Made by a program: the position numbers and the translations under genes. The notes below the pieces were generated by a model. That model was not told where the DNA came from. It searched no databases and saw only the letters and a program-made list of their open reading frames with translations. This document shows, in pieces, positions 40,886 to 49,925 of a DNA stretch of 64,000 nucleotides. The stretch comes from JACDCY01 sp964350145 (lineage in GTDB: Bacteria; Gemmatimonadota; Gemmatimonadetes; Gemmatimonadales; Gemmatimonadaceae), in the NCBI GenBank assembly GCA_964350145.1, contig CAYGJL010000012.1, positions 8,664 through 72,663 on the forward strand. The letters run 5' to 3'. How positions within the stretch are numbered: position 1 is the stretch's first letter; every line of letters starts with the position of its first letter.

Positions 40886-42552
40886 TGGCCAACGGCCCGG
40901 CGATCGTTCCGGCGAAGCATCAGCCGGAGCTGCCGGTAGAGCGCTTCATCTTCGGCGGGGCGCCGGACCCGGAGCACGTGCCGATGGACGTCGTGTTCGT
41001 CGGCGGCGGGCCGGCCGGCCTCGCGGGCGCGATCGAGCTCGCGCGGCTCGTGAAGCAGGACAACGAGAGTGGCGGGACGCTGGGCGACGTACAGATCGCC
41101 GTGCTCGAGAAAGCCCAGGCGCTGGGCGAGCACACGTTGTCCGGCGCGGTGGTGAACCCGCGCGCCATGCGCGAGCTGTTCCCCGATCTGAAGGACGAGT
41201 ACTTTCCGTTCCGCGCTCCGGTGAAGGGCGAGCGCGTGTACTTCATGACGGGCTCGAGCGCGCTCAGGATTCCGACGCCACCGACGATGCAGAACCACGG
41301 CTACTTCATCGCGTCAGCGTGCGAAGTGGTGCGCTGGCTGGGCGAGCGCGCGGAGGAGCTGGGCGTCAACGTCTTCACCGGCTTTCCCGCGGCGTCGCTG
41401 CTGACCGAAGGTGATCGTGTCACGGGTGTGCGAACAGCGGAAGCGGGACTGGCGAAGGACGGGCAGCGCGGGCCGTCGTATGCGCCCGCGACCGACATCA
41501 TCGCGCGCGTGACGGTGCTGTCTGAGGGAACGCGCGGCTCGCTGTCGCAGGCGTGGCTCCAATCGCAGAATGTCGGCTCGGAAAATCCGCAGATATACGC
41601 GCTGGGCGTGAAGGAGATCTGGGAGACGAAGAAGCCGCTCGACGCGATCGTGCACACGCTGGGCTGGCCGCTGCCGACGAGCGCGTTCGGCGGAAGCTTC
41701 ATGTATCCGCTGTCGCCCACCACTGTCGCGCTTGGGCTCGTCGTCGGAATGGACTACGAGGACGCGTCGCTCGACGTGCACGAGCTGCTGCAGCGGATGA
41801 AGCAGCACAAGCTGTTCAAGCAGTACCTCGAAGGCGGCGAGATGGTGGAGTGGGGCGCGAAGACCATCCCCGAGGGCGGTTACTACGCGCTACCGCAGCG
41901 GAAGAGCGGCGACGGCGTGCTGATCGTCGGCGACGCGGCCGGTTACGTGGAAGTCGCGTCGCTCAAGGGCGTGCACTACGCCATGCAATCCGGGATGTAC
42001 GCCGCGCGCGCGATCTTCGACGCGCTGAAGAAGGGTGACACGTCGGCGGCGGCGCTGTCCGCGTACGACCGCGCGATCGATTCGAGCTACGTCACCGAGG
42101 ATCTGCGCAAGCGGCGCAACATGCGCCTCGCGTTCCAGAAGTACGGGTTCTACGTGGGCGGCGCGATGGCCACGCTCATGACGCTGACCAACGGCGCTTT
42201 CCCAGGCGGGAAGATCGCGTCGCACCGCGACTCGGATGCGACGCGGCGGCCTGGAGACAACGATCGGTTCGTGCCCGACGGCAAGCTGACCTTCAGCAAG
42301 CTGGACGCCGTGTACAAGTCGGGCAACGCCACGCGCGACGACATTCCATCGCATCTCGTGGTCGGCACGGACGTCCCGGCGGAAGTCGCCGAGCTGTACG
42401 TGCACATGTGTCCGGCCGGCGTGTACGAGCGCGATGGGGAGAGGCTGGTCGTGAACCCCGCGAACTGCATTGACTGCAAGGCGACAGATGTAATCGGCCC
42501 GCGCTGGACTCCGCGCGAAGGTGGGAGCGGCCCGCGTTACCGGCAGATGTAG
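40885..42552 (+). CDS. Electron transfer flavoprotein:quinone oxidoreductase
   Basis: 555 aa. FAD site VVFVGGGPAGLAGAIELAR, then EKAQALGEHTLSGAVVNPRA, membrane-binding middle, and GDAAGYVEVASLKGVHYAM. It passes electrons from ETF to the quinone pool at the membrane. The C-terminal ferredoxin-like domain has Cys509 (MCPAGVYE), Cys528 and Cys531 (NCIDCK), but position 534, normally the fourth iron-sulfur cysteine, is threonine (CKATD). Cluster type is therefore in doubt. Start by TGATG overlap with etfA; longer frames upstream are shadows. Confidence 0.94.
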   Translation: MANGPAIVPAKHQPELPVERFIFGGAPDPEHVPMDVVFVGGGPAGLAGAIELARLVKQDNESGGTLGDVQIAVLEKAQALGEHTLSGAVVNPRAMRELFPDLKDEYFPFRAPVKGERVYFMTGSSALRIPTPPTMQNHGYFIASACEVVRWLGERAEELGVNVFTGFPAASLLTEGDRVTGVRTAEAGLAKDGQRGPSYAPATDIIARVTVLSEGTRGSLSQAWLQSQNVGSENPQIYALGVKEIWETKKPLDAIVHTLGWPLPTSAFGGSFMYPLSPTTVALGLVVGMDYEDASLDVHELLQRMKQHKLFKQYLEGGEMVEWGAKTIPEGGYYALPQRKSGDGVLIVGDAAGYVEVASLKGVHYAMQSGMYAARAIFDALKKGDTSAAALSAYDRAIDSSYVTEDLRKRRNMRLAFQKYGFYVGGAMATLMTLTNGAFPGGKIASHRDSDATRRPGDNDRFVPDGKLTFSKLDAVYKSGNATRDDIPSHLVVGTDVPAEVAELYVHMCPAGVYERDGERLVVNPANCIDCKATDVIGPRWTPREGGSGPRYRQM

Positions 42553-42557
42553 CTGAG

Positions 42558-43223
42558 CTATTCCCGCTCGATCCGGTGAATAGTGATGGTTTGCTGTATC
42601 TCTCCAGTGCGAAACGCGCGCACATCGTCGCTGCCGAGAATGAGCCCGCGGCTTGAGCATTCCTCCACGAAAGCCGGGAAGGCGATGCGCCCAGGGTCGG
42701 CGACGAGCGCCATGCCACCGGGCGCCATGAGGAGATCGATCGCGCCCGCAACCATGGCGGGATAGCGCGGCTCGTACATCACGTCCGCGGCCAGCACGAC
42801 ATCGAACGTGCCGAGGTCTTCCGGGATCGCCGACCAATCCACGTGCCTTGTCTTTACCGGGCGTCCCGCGTTGACGCGCGTGTTCAGCCTGGTGAACAGC
42901 AGCGCGTCGTCGTAGTAGTCGGTGGCGAGCACGTCGAATCTGCTCAGCGCCGCCGCGCTCGCGCACAGCCCCGCTCCGCACCCAAGCTCGATCAACGACC
43001 GACCCTCGCCCTTCTCCTCGAGCAGCCGCTCGGCGAGCATCATGGACGACGGCCAGATGTCGGCCCAGTACGGCAGCCGCTCGTCCCTGACGTAATCGGC
43101 TTCGGTGATGAGGTCGTCGGCGTTGCGCGGGCGCAGGATCACCAGCTCGCGTCCGCCGATCGTGAACACCTCCTCGATGGTGTCGAACTCGCGCTCCAGC
43201 CGCGAGCGCAACTCGTCCTTCAC
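42558..43223 (-). CDS. Class I SAM-dependent methyltransferase (METTL21/protein-lysine type)
   Basis: 221 aa from GTG. Segments PYWADIWPSSMMLAERLLEE and motif I SLIELGCGAGLCASAAAL, then FDVLATDYYDDALLF, DVVLAADVMYEPRY and GGMALVADPGR. The WADIWPSS lead-in is typical of the PF10294-like lysine methyltransferase group, including ETF-beta lysine methyltransferases. The convergent neighbour ends with the etf operon, so modification of ETF is conceivable (inference). Overlaps moeA by 4 nt. Confidence 0.8.
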   Translation of the reverse strand: MKDELRSRLEREFDTIEEVFTIGGRELVILRPRNADDLITEADYVRDERLPYWADIWPSSMMLAERLLEEKGEGRSLIELGCGAGLCASAAALSRFDVLATDYYDDALLFTRLNTRVNAGRPVKTRHVDWSAIPEDLGTFDVVLAADVMYEPRYPAMVAGAIDLLMAPGGMALVADPGRIAFPAFVEECSSRGLILGSDDVRAFRTGEIQQTITIHRIERE

Positions 43224-44458
43224 GCGCGCAGCTCGAACCGGTCGGTGAGGCGCGCGTCCGGATCGAGCGGGAGCGCGGTGACGATCTCGCCGACATCTAT
43301 CGCGCGGCCGGGAGGGACGACCAGGAGCGCGTTGGCAGCCGCCATCGAAGACAAGATGCCGGAGCCCTGCGGCCCCGTCGAGTGCGCGTGCAGCTCACCG
43401 TTCTCCACGCGCGTTAGAATGCCGCGAATCAAGTACGTCATGGAATCCGAACCCTTGAATGACTCGGCGGCGATGGCCGTGACGGGTCGCGGGTAAAGCC
43501 GCATCGCGCCGCTCATCTTCCGCAGCATCGGCCGGATGAACAGCTCGCCGCCGATGAGCGCGGACACCGGGTTGCCCGGCAGCCCGAGCCAGGGTGTTCC
43601 GTTCACCGAGCCGAACGCGATGTTCGCGCCCGGACGTGCTCTGATCTTCCAGAAGGTGATCTCTCCGCCCATCGCCTGAATCACGTCCCGGGTGTGATCG
43701 AACTCGCCGACCGAGATCCCACCACTCGTGATGATGAGATCGGCGTCCGACGCTTCCTCGATCGCCTCGCGCAGCGCCGCCGGATCGTCGGCTATGAGGC
43801 CGTTGTCCACCGGCACGCCGCCGCTCTCGCGCACGAGCGCGGCGAGCGAGTAGCTGTTGCTCGAGACGATGTTCCGCCCGGCCCGCGCGCTCGCGAGGTC
43901 CTCGACGCGCACCAGCTCGTCCCCGGTGCTGACGATCGCAACCAGCGGCATCGCGTGCACGGGAACTCTGCTCATCCCGATCGACGCGAGCACGCCGATG
44001 TGCGGCGCCAGCAGCCGCGTGCCGCGCGTAATCACCGTCTGCCCTTCGGCAATGTCCTCCGCCCGCTGCCGCACGTTTCTGCCGACGTCGCGCGTGTCGT
44101 TGATCGTGACGACGCCGTCCGTCTCCCCGGTGTCCTCGATCCGGATCACCGTGTCGGCGCCGGTGGGAACAGGCGCGCCCGTCATGATCTTCATCGCTTC
44201 ACCCGGCTCGAGCCTGCGCTCGGCGAGCCCGCCGGCTCTGATCGTCGCGGCTACGCGGAGCTTCGCGCCCGCGGCGACGTCGCTCGCGCGCACGGCGTAT
44301 CCGTCCATGGACGAATTGTCCCAGGGCGGAATCGCGATCGGGGAAGTGACGTCCAGCGCCGCAAATCGCCCGAGTGCATCCTCGAGATGGACTGCGGCGA
44401 CGTCGAGCGGAGCAACCGCCGCCAGAACCGTCTCCACGGCTTCGGCGACGCCCAGCAT
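43220..44458 (-). CDS. moeA: Molybdopterin molybdenumtransferase
   Basis: 412 aa from the ATG at 44458. MoeA landmarks: PPWDNSSMDGYAVRASDV, MKIMTGAPVPTGADTVIRIE, the MPT-binding VSTGDELV and SNSYSLAALVRESGG, ITSGGISVGEFDHTRDVI, and WLGLPGNPVSALIGGELF. It inserts molybdate into adenylylated molybdopterin. No other moco genes are nearby. Its start overlaps the stop of dacB (TGATG). Confidence 0.94.
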   Translation of the reverse strand: MLGVAEAVETVLAAVAPLDVAAVHLEDALGRFAALDVTSPIAIPPWDNSSMDGYAVRASDVAAGAKLRVAATIRAGGLAERRLEPGEAMKIMTGAPVPTGADTVIRIEDTGETDGVVTINDTRDVGRNVRQRAEDIAEGQTVITRGTRLLAPHIGVLASIGMSRVPVHAMPLVAIVSTGDELVRVEDLASARAGRNIVSSNSYSLAALVRESGGVPVDNGLIADDPAALREAIEEASDADLIITSGGISVGEFDHTRDVIQAMGGEITFWKIRARPGANIAFGSVNGTPWLGLPGNPVSALIGGELFIRPMLRKMSGAMRLYPRPVTAIAAESFKGSDSMTYLIRGILTRVENGELHAHSTGPQGSGILSSMAAANALLVVPPGRAIDVGEIVTALPLDPDARLTDRFELRA

Positions 44459-45843
44459 CAGCGCGCCGGCAAGGGAGACTCCGCCAGCAGGCGCACCATC
44501 GTCTGGATCGCGGCCGTCACGGCGGACGTGGGCACGAGATAGTTGTTGGCGATGAAGCTGTAGACCAGAGTGGAGCCGCCGGCGGTGCGCACATAGCCGC
44601 TGAACGCGCGCACGGACCCCAGCGTCCCCGTCTTCCCGTACGCGTTGCGCTCGGCAACCGTGCCGCGCAGCCAGGTCCGAACCGTGCCGCTCACGCCGAC
44701 GACGGGCAGCGCCTCGTAAAACACGGTGCCGTACGGATGCTGCTGCATCACCGAGAGCACCCGGACCATCGTCGCGGGCGTGACGTAGTTGTGCCGCGAG
44801 AGGCCGCTGCCGTCGCGCACGCGGAACTCCATGCTGTCCACTCCCCACTCGAGCAGCTGCCGCCGCACCATGGCCGCGCCGCTGTCGGGGCTGCCCACGC
44901 CCGTGCGCTCGAGGCCGATGGTTCGCAGGAGGATCTCCGCGATCTGGTTCTGCGACGGCTGGAGCATCGCGCCCAGGATCTCGCTGAGCGGCGGAGACCG
45001 CAGCACGAACAACGTCTCGGCGGGCGCGAGCAGCGAATCCACGCGTCCGCTGTCGCTTGGGAGGATTCCGTCGTGCGCGAACCCGCTCTGCCGCAGCGCA
45101 ACCGACAGCGCCTTGAGATACGCCTGCCGGGGATCCGTTGCCGGCTTAACCGATTCCACGCGCGGTCCCGACTCGGTGAGCGTCTCGATCGCTTCGAGCC
45201 CTTCGTTGAACACGAGATCGTCGATGCCCGCGCCGTAATCTTCGCCGAGGTCGTCGTACTCCCAGCCGTAGCCGTAGATGGAGCCGGGGAAAGCATCGCC
45301 GCTCGCGACGATGGCTCCGCTGAAGCTGGTGATGCCGCGCGCGCGCAGCGAATCGGCGACGGCGCGGAGCGGCGTCAGCGGATCCGGGTGGAACCGCGCG
45401 CTGACCGTCGGATCACCGCGGCCGGTGACCAGCAGCTCGGTGCAGCGCCCGCGGCCCGCGGGGCAACGCGCCGCGAACGTCGTGCGGAAGCGGAAATCGG
45501 GGCCGAGGAGGTGCAACGCCACCGCGCCGGTCAGCACTTTCATGTTGGACGCCGGCATCACCAGCTTGCGTGGATTCAGCGAGTACAGCGTGTCGCCCGT
45601 CGCGGGATCCACGATGAGCGCGCCCCACATCGCCGTGCGGAACTGCGGATCGTGAAAGACGGAGTCCGCGGTGCGGGCGATCGCGAGCCGGGCGGCGACT
45701 TCCGGAGCGACCGCCACCGGTGCGGAACCGGCCGGTTGGATCGCGACTATCGGCGGGGGAACGCGAGTCGCCGGCGCGCACGCCCCGGCAACCACAGCCG
45801 CACTCACCAAAAACCAAAATCCAGAAACCGGCCTTTGCTTCAC
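44458..45843 (-). CDS. dacB: D-alanyl-D-alanine carboxypeptidase/endopeptidase, PBP4 (S13) type
   Basis: 461 aa from GTG. Lipoprotein signal with lipobox VVAGAC (Cys22). SxxK in MPASNMKVL (Ser99, Lys102), SxN-like motif in RDGSGLSRHNY, and KTG in AYGKTGTLGS. The S13 insertion with RGITSFSGAIVASGDAFPGS is present. It trims or cuts peptidoglycan stem peptides in the periplasm. Its lipid anchor is less common among PBP4 proteins. Start only one base after the queD-like stop. Confidence 0.93.
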   Translation of the reverse strand: MKQRPVSGFWFLVSAAVVAGACAPATRVPPPIVAIQPAGSAPVAVAPEVAARLAIARTADSVFHDPQFRTAMWGALIVDPATGDTLYSLNPRKLVMPASNMKVLTGAVALHLLGPDFRFRTTFAARCPAGRGRCTELLVTGRGDPTVSARFHPDPLTPLRAVADSLRARGITSFSGAIVASGDAFPGSIYGYGWEYDDLGEDYGAGIDDLVFNEGLEAIETLTESGPRVESVKPATDPRQAYLKALSVALRQSGFAHDGILPSDSGRVDSLLAPAETLFVLRSPPLSEILGAMLQPSQNQIAEILLRTIGLERTGVGSPDSGAAMVRRQLLEWGVDSMEFRVRDGSGLSRHNYVTPATMVRVLSVMQQHPYGTVFYEALPVVGVSGTVRTWLRGTVAERNAYGKTGTLGSVRAFSGYVRTAGGSTLVYSFIANNYLVPTSAVTAAIQTMVRLLAESPLPAR

Positions 45844-45844
45844 T

Positions 45845-46267
45845 CTAGTCTCCGGTGTACGTGGCGCTGAGAGTATCGTCTTCCGCTACCGTCACGCGGG
45901 TTACCGACGCGCGCCCGTTGAGCCTCTCCTGCACGCGGGCAAAGATGAACCGCGCCAGATTCTCCCCGCTCGGGATCAGCTTTCCGTCCGCGAACTCAGG
46001 CACGTCCGCGTTGATGTTGCGGTGGTCGAACCGGTCGGTCACTTCCTCGCGCAGGATATCGTCCAAGGCGCCGAGGTCCACGACGAACCCCGTCTCCGGA
46101 TCGATCTCCCCCGAAACTGTGACATCACACGCGTAGTTGTGGCCGTGATAGCTGGGCCGCGAGCAGGAGCCGAAGACCTCGAGGTTTTTCTCCTCGGACC
46201 AGTCGGGCCTGCGGTAGCGGTGTGCCGCCGCGAACGTCACGCGGCGGGTGAGAGAGGCGGCAGGCAC
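45845..46267 (-). CDS. queD: 6-carboxytetrahydropterin synthase / 6-pyruvoyl-tetrahydropterin synthase family
   Basis: 140 aa. Zinc histidines in FAAAHRY and HGHNY, catalytic Cys in GSCSRPSYHGHN, then GFVVDLGALDDIL, DHRNINADVPEFADG and PSGENLARFIFARV. Family members make 6-carboxytetrahydropterin in queuosine synthesis (QueD) or pyruvoyl-tetrahydropterin. No queC or queE nearby, so the exact product is uncertain. Confidence 0.88.
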   Translation of the reverse strand: MPAASLTRRVTFAAAHRYRRPDWSEEKNLEVFGSCSRPSYHGHNYACDVTVSGEIDPETGFVVDLGALDDILREEVTDRFDHRNINADVPEFADGKLIPSGENLARFIFARVQERLNGRASVTRVTVAEDDTLSATYTGD

Positions 46268-46295
46268 TGAGAGCGCGGTAAGTGGTGACTAGTGA

Positions 46296-47000
46296 CTAGC
46301 GGAAGAACAGGTACGACGCTCCTATGGTCAACGCGACGTTGTTCTTCCAGAAACTCGTAGACTGCCGTGGGCCGACCACGGACGTGCCATCCGATGCCGT
46401 GGCATAGTACGCGGGCGGGTAATCCAGCTTGTAGAGATACGCGTCCAGTCCCAGCCGCATCGCGAATCGTCCGCCGGGCACGTACCGCAGCCCGGCGCCG
46501 TAGGTAATCGCAAAGGGAGTGCCGAACCGGTACGGATCGCCTTCGACGTCCTTTCCGCCGCTCGCTATGCCGACCCCGGCGTTCACGCTCGGGACCAGCC
46601 GGCGCCAGCTCTTCTGGCCCGTGAGGTTCACCGATATTCCGGCGTCCAGCATGTACAGCGGCGCGGAGTGGACGCCCAGGTCGCGGGAGGCCTCGGGCTC
46701 CGAGGGATCGACCGCCATGCGCTCCGAGTCCACGTACGCGAGGCGGAACATGAGCTGCGCGGGTCCGCCCACGCGCAATTCATAGCGCAGCCCCGCTATC
46801 GGCCCGCTCTGCGGCGCGACGCCGGCCGGGTCCTCGCCGGCCTGGTACATCCCGCCGAAGAGAGTCAGCTCGTGCTTGTATTCGAGGTCGCGAAAGGGCG
46901 AGCGCTCCGGCGGATACCCCACCTGGGCGCGCGCCGACGCTGGGGCGGCGAGCGCGGCGCACGCGAGCGCCGCGATGACGAACGATTTAGTCGAGTTCAC
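46296..47000 (-). CDS. Outer-membrane beta-barrel protein
   Basis: 234 aa from the GTG at 47000, with CGGAG upstream; a TTG at 47009 is an alternative. Signal peptide (SFVIAALACAALAAPASARA). Alternating strands with aromatic ends (LTLFGGMYQAGEDP, GLRYELRVGGPAQLMFRLAY, RFAMRLGLDAYLYKL) and a terminal FF-R (IGASYLFFR), the normal barrel-assembly signal. Function unknown. Overlaps the gpmI stop by 14 nt. Confidence 0.8.
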   Translation of the reverse strand: MNSTKSFVIAALACAALAAPASARAQVGYPPERSPFRDLEYKHELTLFGGMYQAGEDPAGVAPQSGPIAGLRYELRVGGPAQLMFRLAYVDSERMAVDPSEPEASRDLGVHSAPLYMLDAGISVNLTGQKSWRRLVPSVNAGVGIASGGKDVEGDPYRFGTPFAITYGAGLRYVPGGRFAMRLGLDAYLYKLDYPPAYYATASDGTSVVGPRQSTSFWKNNVALTIGASYLFFR

Positions 47001-48513
47001 GCAGGTCAACTCCGGTCATTTCCTGAGGCTTGTCTATACCCATCATCGCGAGCACGGTCGGTCCGACGTCGCACAGCGCGCCACTGCCGCGCAGCGGCTT
47101 CGCTTCCGCGCCGTACAGCACCATCGGCACGGGGCTGGTGGTGTGCGCCGTGTGCGGACCGCCAGTTGCCGGGTCTATCATCAGCTCGGCGTTGCCGTGG
47201 TCCGCGGTAACGATCAGCCGCGTCCCCGTCCGGTCGCACGCCCGTACGACGCGGCCGAGACATTCGTCCACGACCTCCACCGCGCGAATAGTAGCGGGAA
47301 TGGAGCCGCTGTGCCCGACCATATCGGCGTTGGCGAAGTTGCACAGCAGGAAATCGTGCGACTTCCGGTCAATCGCGCCGCACAGCGCGTCCGACACTCC
47401 GCGCGCGCTCATCTCCGGCTTGAGATCGTACGTCGCGACCTTGGGACTGGGAATGAGCACGCGCTCCTCACCGCGAACCGGTGGCTCGTTGCCCCCGTTG
47501 AAGAAGTATGTCACGTGCGGATACTTCTCCGTTTCCGCCGTCTTGAGGATCGTTCTCTCTCGCTCGGCCAGGACCTGCACGACGATCCGTGCCATGGATT
47601 GCGGCTCGAAGGCGACCGGGAGGTTGAAGCGCGGGTCGTACACGGTCATCGTCGTGACCGACACGGCTGGGCGGGGGCGCACGTCGAACTCGTCGAAATC
47701 CGGCTCTATCAGCGCGCGCACAACCTGCCGCATCCGGTCCGAGCGGAAGTTGAAGCAGAGCACCGCGTCGCCGTCGCGCATCGGCGCGCGGGGCGTGCCG
47801 TGGTCGGCGATTACCACCGGCAGCATGAATTCGTCGGTCAGCCCGGCGGCATACGACGCGAGCACGGCGTCGCGGGGATCGGAGACTGCCGGACCCGCGC
47901 CCTGCACGGCCGCCCGATGGAACAACTGCGTCCGCTCCCAGCGCCGGTCGCGGTCCATGCCGTAGTACCGGCCCCCGATGCTGGCGATGAACGCGCGTCC
48001 GCGCGCGTGCGCGAGCAGCTCGTCGAGATAGGCGAGGCCGGACGTCGGCATCGTGTCGCGCCCGTCGAGCAGCGCGTGAATGGCGACGCGCCTCACCCCC
48101 GCGCGTTCGGCGAGGTCTATGAGCGCGAACAGGTGTTGGTCGAGCGCGTGCACGCCGCCGCACCCCACGAGCCCCATGAGGTGTAGTGTCCCGCCGCGCG
48201 CGTTGACCCGCTCGCACGCCGCCACGAAGGCCGGATTCGAGAAGAACGATCCGTCCTCGATGGACGTATTGATGCGCACGAGGTCCTGCATGACCACGCG
48301 GCCCGCGCCCAGGTTGAGGTGGCCGACCTCGCTATTGCCCATCTGTCCGCGCGGGAGTCCTACCCGCAGACCCGATGCCTCGAGCAGCGTTTTCGACGGG
48401 AGCGACCAGAGCGCGTCCCAGGACGGGGTGTTCGCGAGGGCGATCGCGTTACCCTCACGGGCCTCGCGGAAGCCCCAGCCATCGAGGACGACGAGCGCGA
48501 CAGGGCGGTTCAA
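46987..48513 (-). CDS. gpmI: 2,3-bisphosphoglycerate-independent phosphoglycerate mutase
   Basis: 508 aa from TTG. Metal site VVLDGWGFREAREGNAIA, nucleophile Ser in GQMGNSEVGHLNLGAGR, HALLDGRDTMPTSG, NFRSDRMRQVVRAL, NFANADMVGHSG and TADHGNAELM. Interconverts 3- and 2-phosphoglycerate using two Mn2+. The unusual TTG start and lack of a clear ribosome site may mean low translation. Divergent from the gene at 48531 with only 17 nt between starts. Confidence 0.96.
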   Translation of the reverse strand: MNRPVALVVLDGWGFREAREGNAIALANTPSWDALWSLPSKTLLEASGLRVGLPRGQMGNSEVGHLNLGAGRVVMQDLVRINTSIEDGSFFSNPAFVAACERVNARGGTLHLMGLVGCGGVHALDQHLFALIDLAERAGVRRVAIHALLDGRDTMPTSGLAYLDELLAHARGRAFIASIGGRYYGMDRDRRWERTQLFHRAAVQGAGPAVSDPRDAVLASYAAGLTDEFMLPVVIADHGTPRAPMRDGDAVLCFNFRSDRMRQVVRALIEPDFDEFDVRPRPAVSVTTMTVYDPRFNLPVAFEPQSMARIVVQVLAERERTILKTAETEKYPHVTYFFNGGNEPPVRGEERVLIPSPKVATYDLKPEMSARGVSDALCGAIDRKSHDFLLCNFANADMVGHSGSIPATIRAVEVVDECLGRVVRACDRTGTRLIVTADHGNAELMIDPATGGPHTAHTTSPVPMVLYGAEAKPLRGSGALCDVGPTVLAMMGIDKPQEMTGVDLRELD

Positions 48514-48530
48514 AGTGATATTGGCGGGGT

Positions 48531-49196
48531 ATGATGACGGTGATATGTTCGACCGCCCGTGAGTTGCTCAATCTAACCCGGATTCAACTGCCCTCTCCAG
48601 CGATTCGACTGCTCTTTGCGGTGCTGGCGTCCGCCGGCGCTCTTCCGGCTCAGGACGCGCCCACTCCGGCTACGCCCGCACCGGCTACTCCGCAGACGGT
48701 GGTTCCAGCCCGTCCGGCCGTGGTGCGCACCTCACCGGAGGGGACGCCCATCGCGCGCGTGGATACGACAGCGCGGCTCGAGGTCCTCGCGCGCGACCGC
48801 AACTGGCTGCGTGTGCGGACGGAGGGATGGGTGCTCGCGACCGACATGCTGCCCGCCGATTCCGGCGCGCTCACTCGAATGAGCGCTGCCGATTTGCGCG
48901 CTGATTCGGCGGGAAGCCGCGGCAGGCTGGTGCGGTGGGACGTCGAATTCGTCGCGCTGCAGACGGCGGATCCGCTCCGCAGGGGGCTGGTGGACGGCGA
49001 GCCGTACATGCTCGCCCAGGGTCCCGGTGAGGAGCGCTCGCTGCTCTACATTGCGGTTCCGCCCTCGCTGCTCGGCATGGCTCGTGCGATTCCCCCGCTC
49101 GCGCGGCTTACCATCGTCGCCCGCGTCCGTTTCGGTCGCAGCGATCCAGTCGGCGTTCCGGTGCTCGATCTTCAGGCTCTCAGCCGCACTCAATGA
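48531..49196 (+). CDS. Secreted SH3-like domain protein
   Basis: 221 aa. Signal segment (PAIRLLFAVLASAGALPAQD) after a longer-than-usual n-region, a Pro/Ala/Thr linker, then an SH3b-like stretch (PIARVDTTARLEVLARDRNW, RVRTEGWVLATDMLP). The second half (GRLVRWDVEFVALQTADPLR and following) is unrecognised. Followed with ATGA overlap by the L,D-transpeptidase pair, so a cell-wall-binding role is reasonable. Confidence 0.65.
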   Translation: MMTVICSTARELLNLTRIQLPSPAIRLLFAVLASAGALPAQDAPTPATPAPATPQTVVPARPAVVRTSPEGTPIARVDTTARLEVLARDRNWLRVRTEGWVLATDMLPADSGALTRMSAADLRADSAGSRGRLVRWDVEFVALQTADPLRRGLVDGEPYMLAQGPGEERSLLYIAVPPSLLGMARAIPPLARLTIVARVRFGRSDPVGVPVLDLQALSRTQ

Positions 49197-49924
49197 CCGA
49201 TCCCGATTCCGACCGCAGGCAGGGTGAATTCCGCAGCGACCGCCGCCGTGCCGGGTGGCGCGATTTCAGGCGCAGCTATCCGGGCTTCATCTTCACGATG
49301 ATGCTCGGCGTCGCGGCGCTCATCGCCATAGACGGCTGGCTCGTGTACAAGCGATTCGCCTACACCAGCGAAGTCGAGCGCCTGCGCGCGAGCATGAGCG
49401 CGGCGGAGCGGCAGAAGACGGACCTCGTCATCGCCGCCGAGAAGGACAAGCTGCGCATGGCGGTCGAGCTCGCCCGCAGGCAGGCGCAGCTGGACAAGCG
49501 AATCCATCTGTCAATCCCCGTGGACAGCGGCCGCATATATCTCGAGCGCGAAGGGGCGATCCTGCGGGAGATGCCCGCGCAGATCGGGCCCGAGCGCACG
49601 GTCGGCGCGTCTCCCGACACGCTGCACATGGCGATCCCGCGCGGCGAGCGCACCGTCGTCGAAGTTCTGCGGAACGGATCGTGGGACGTCCCCGCATGGG
49701 TGTACGGCGACAGGAAGCTCGCGGGGTCCGGCGGCAGCGTTGCCGGCGCGCTCGGTCCGATCGCGCTGCTGCTCGACGGCGGCACGGTGATCTACTCGCT
49801 GCCCAGGTCGGGACCACTCGCGGATTCGGCGTACGTTCTGCCAGGGAGCGTGCGTGCGAGTGAAGCGGATCTCGAAGCGATCGTCGAGAACCTTTCCGCA
49901 GGTACGAAGGTATACTTCTACTAG
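49193..49924 (+). CDS. Membrane-anchored degenerate L,D-transpeptidase-like protein
   Basis: 243 aa: basic N-terminus, one membrane helix (GFIFTMMLGVAALIAIDGWL), coiled coil (residues 60-105), then a beta domain (RIHLSIPVDSGRIYLEREGA). The C-terminus LPGSVRASEADLEAIVENL and following aligns with the end of the active enzyme encoded next, where SHGCVRMRNEDIEQLFEMV stands. Ser-His-Gly-Cys is replaced by Leu216-Pro-Gly-Ser219, so the catalytic His and Cys are both missing. Length and topology match the neighbour. Possibly a regulatory partner. ATGA overlap upstream, one base spacing downstream. Confidence 0.6.
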   Translation: MTDPDSDRRQGEFRSDRRRAGWRDFRRSYPGFIFTMMLGVAALIAIDGWLVYKRFAYTSEVERLRASMSAAERQKTDLVIAAEKDKLRMAVELARRQAQLDKRIHLSIPVDSGRIYLEREGAILREMPAQIGPERTVGASPDTLHMAIPRGERTVVEVLRNGSWDVPAWVYGDRKLAGSGGSVAGALGPIALLLDGGTVIYSLPRSGPLADSAYVLPGSVRASEADLEAIVENLSAGTKVYFY

Positions 49925-49925
49925 G

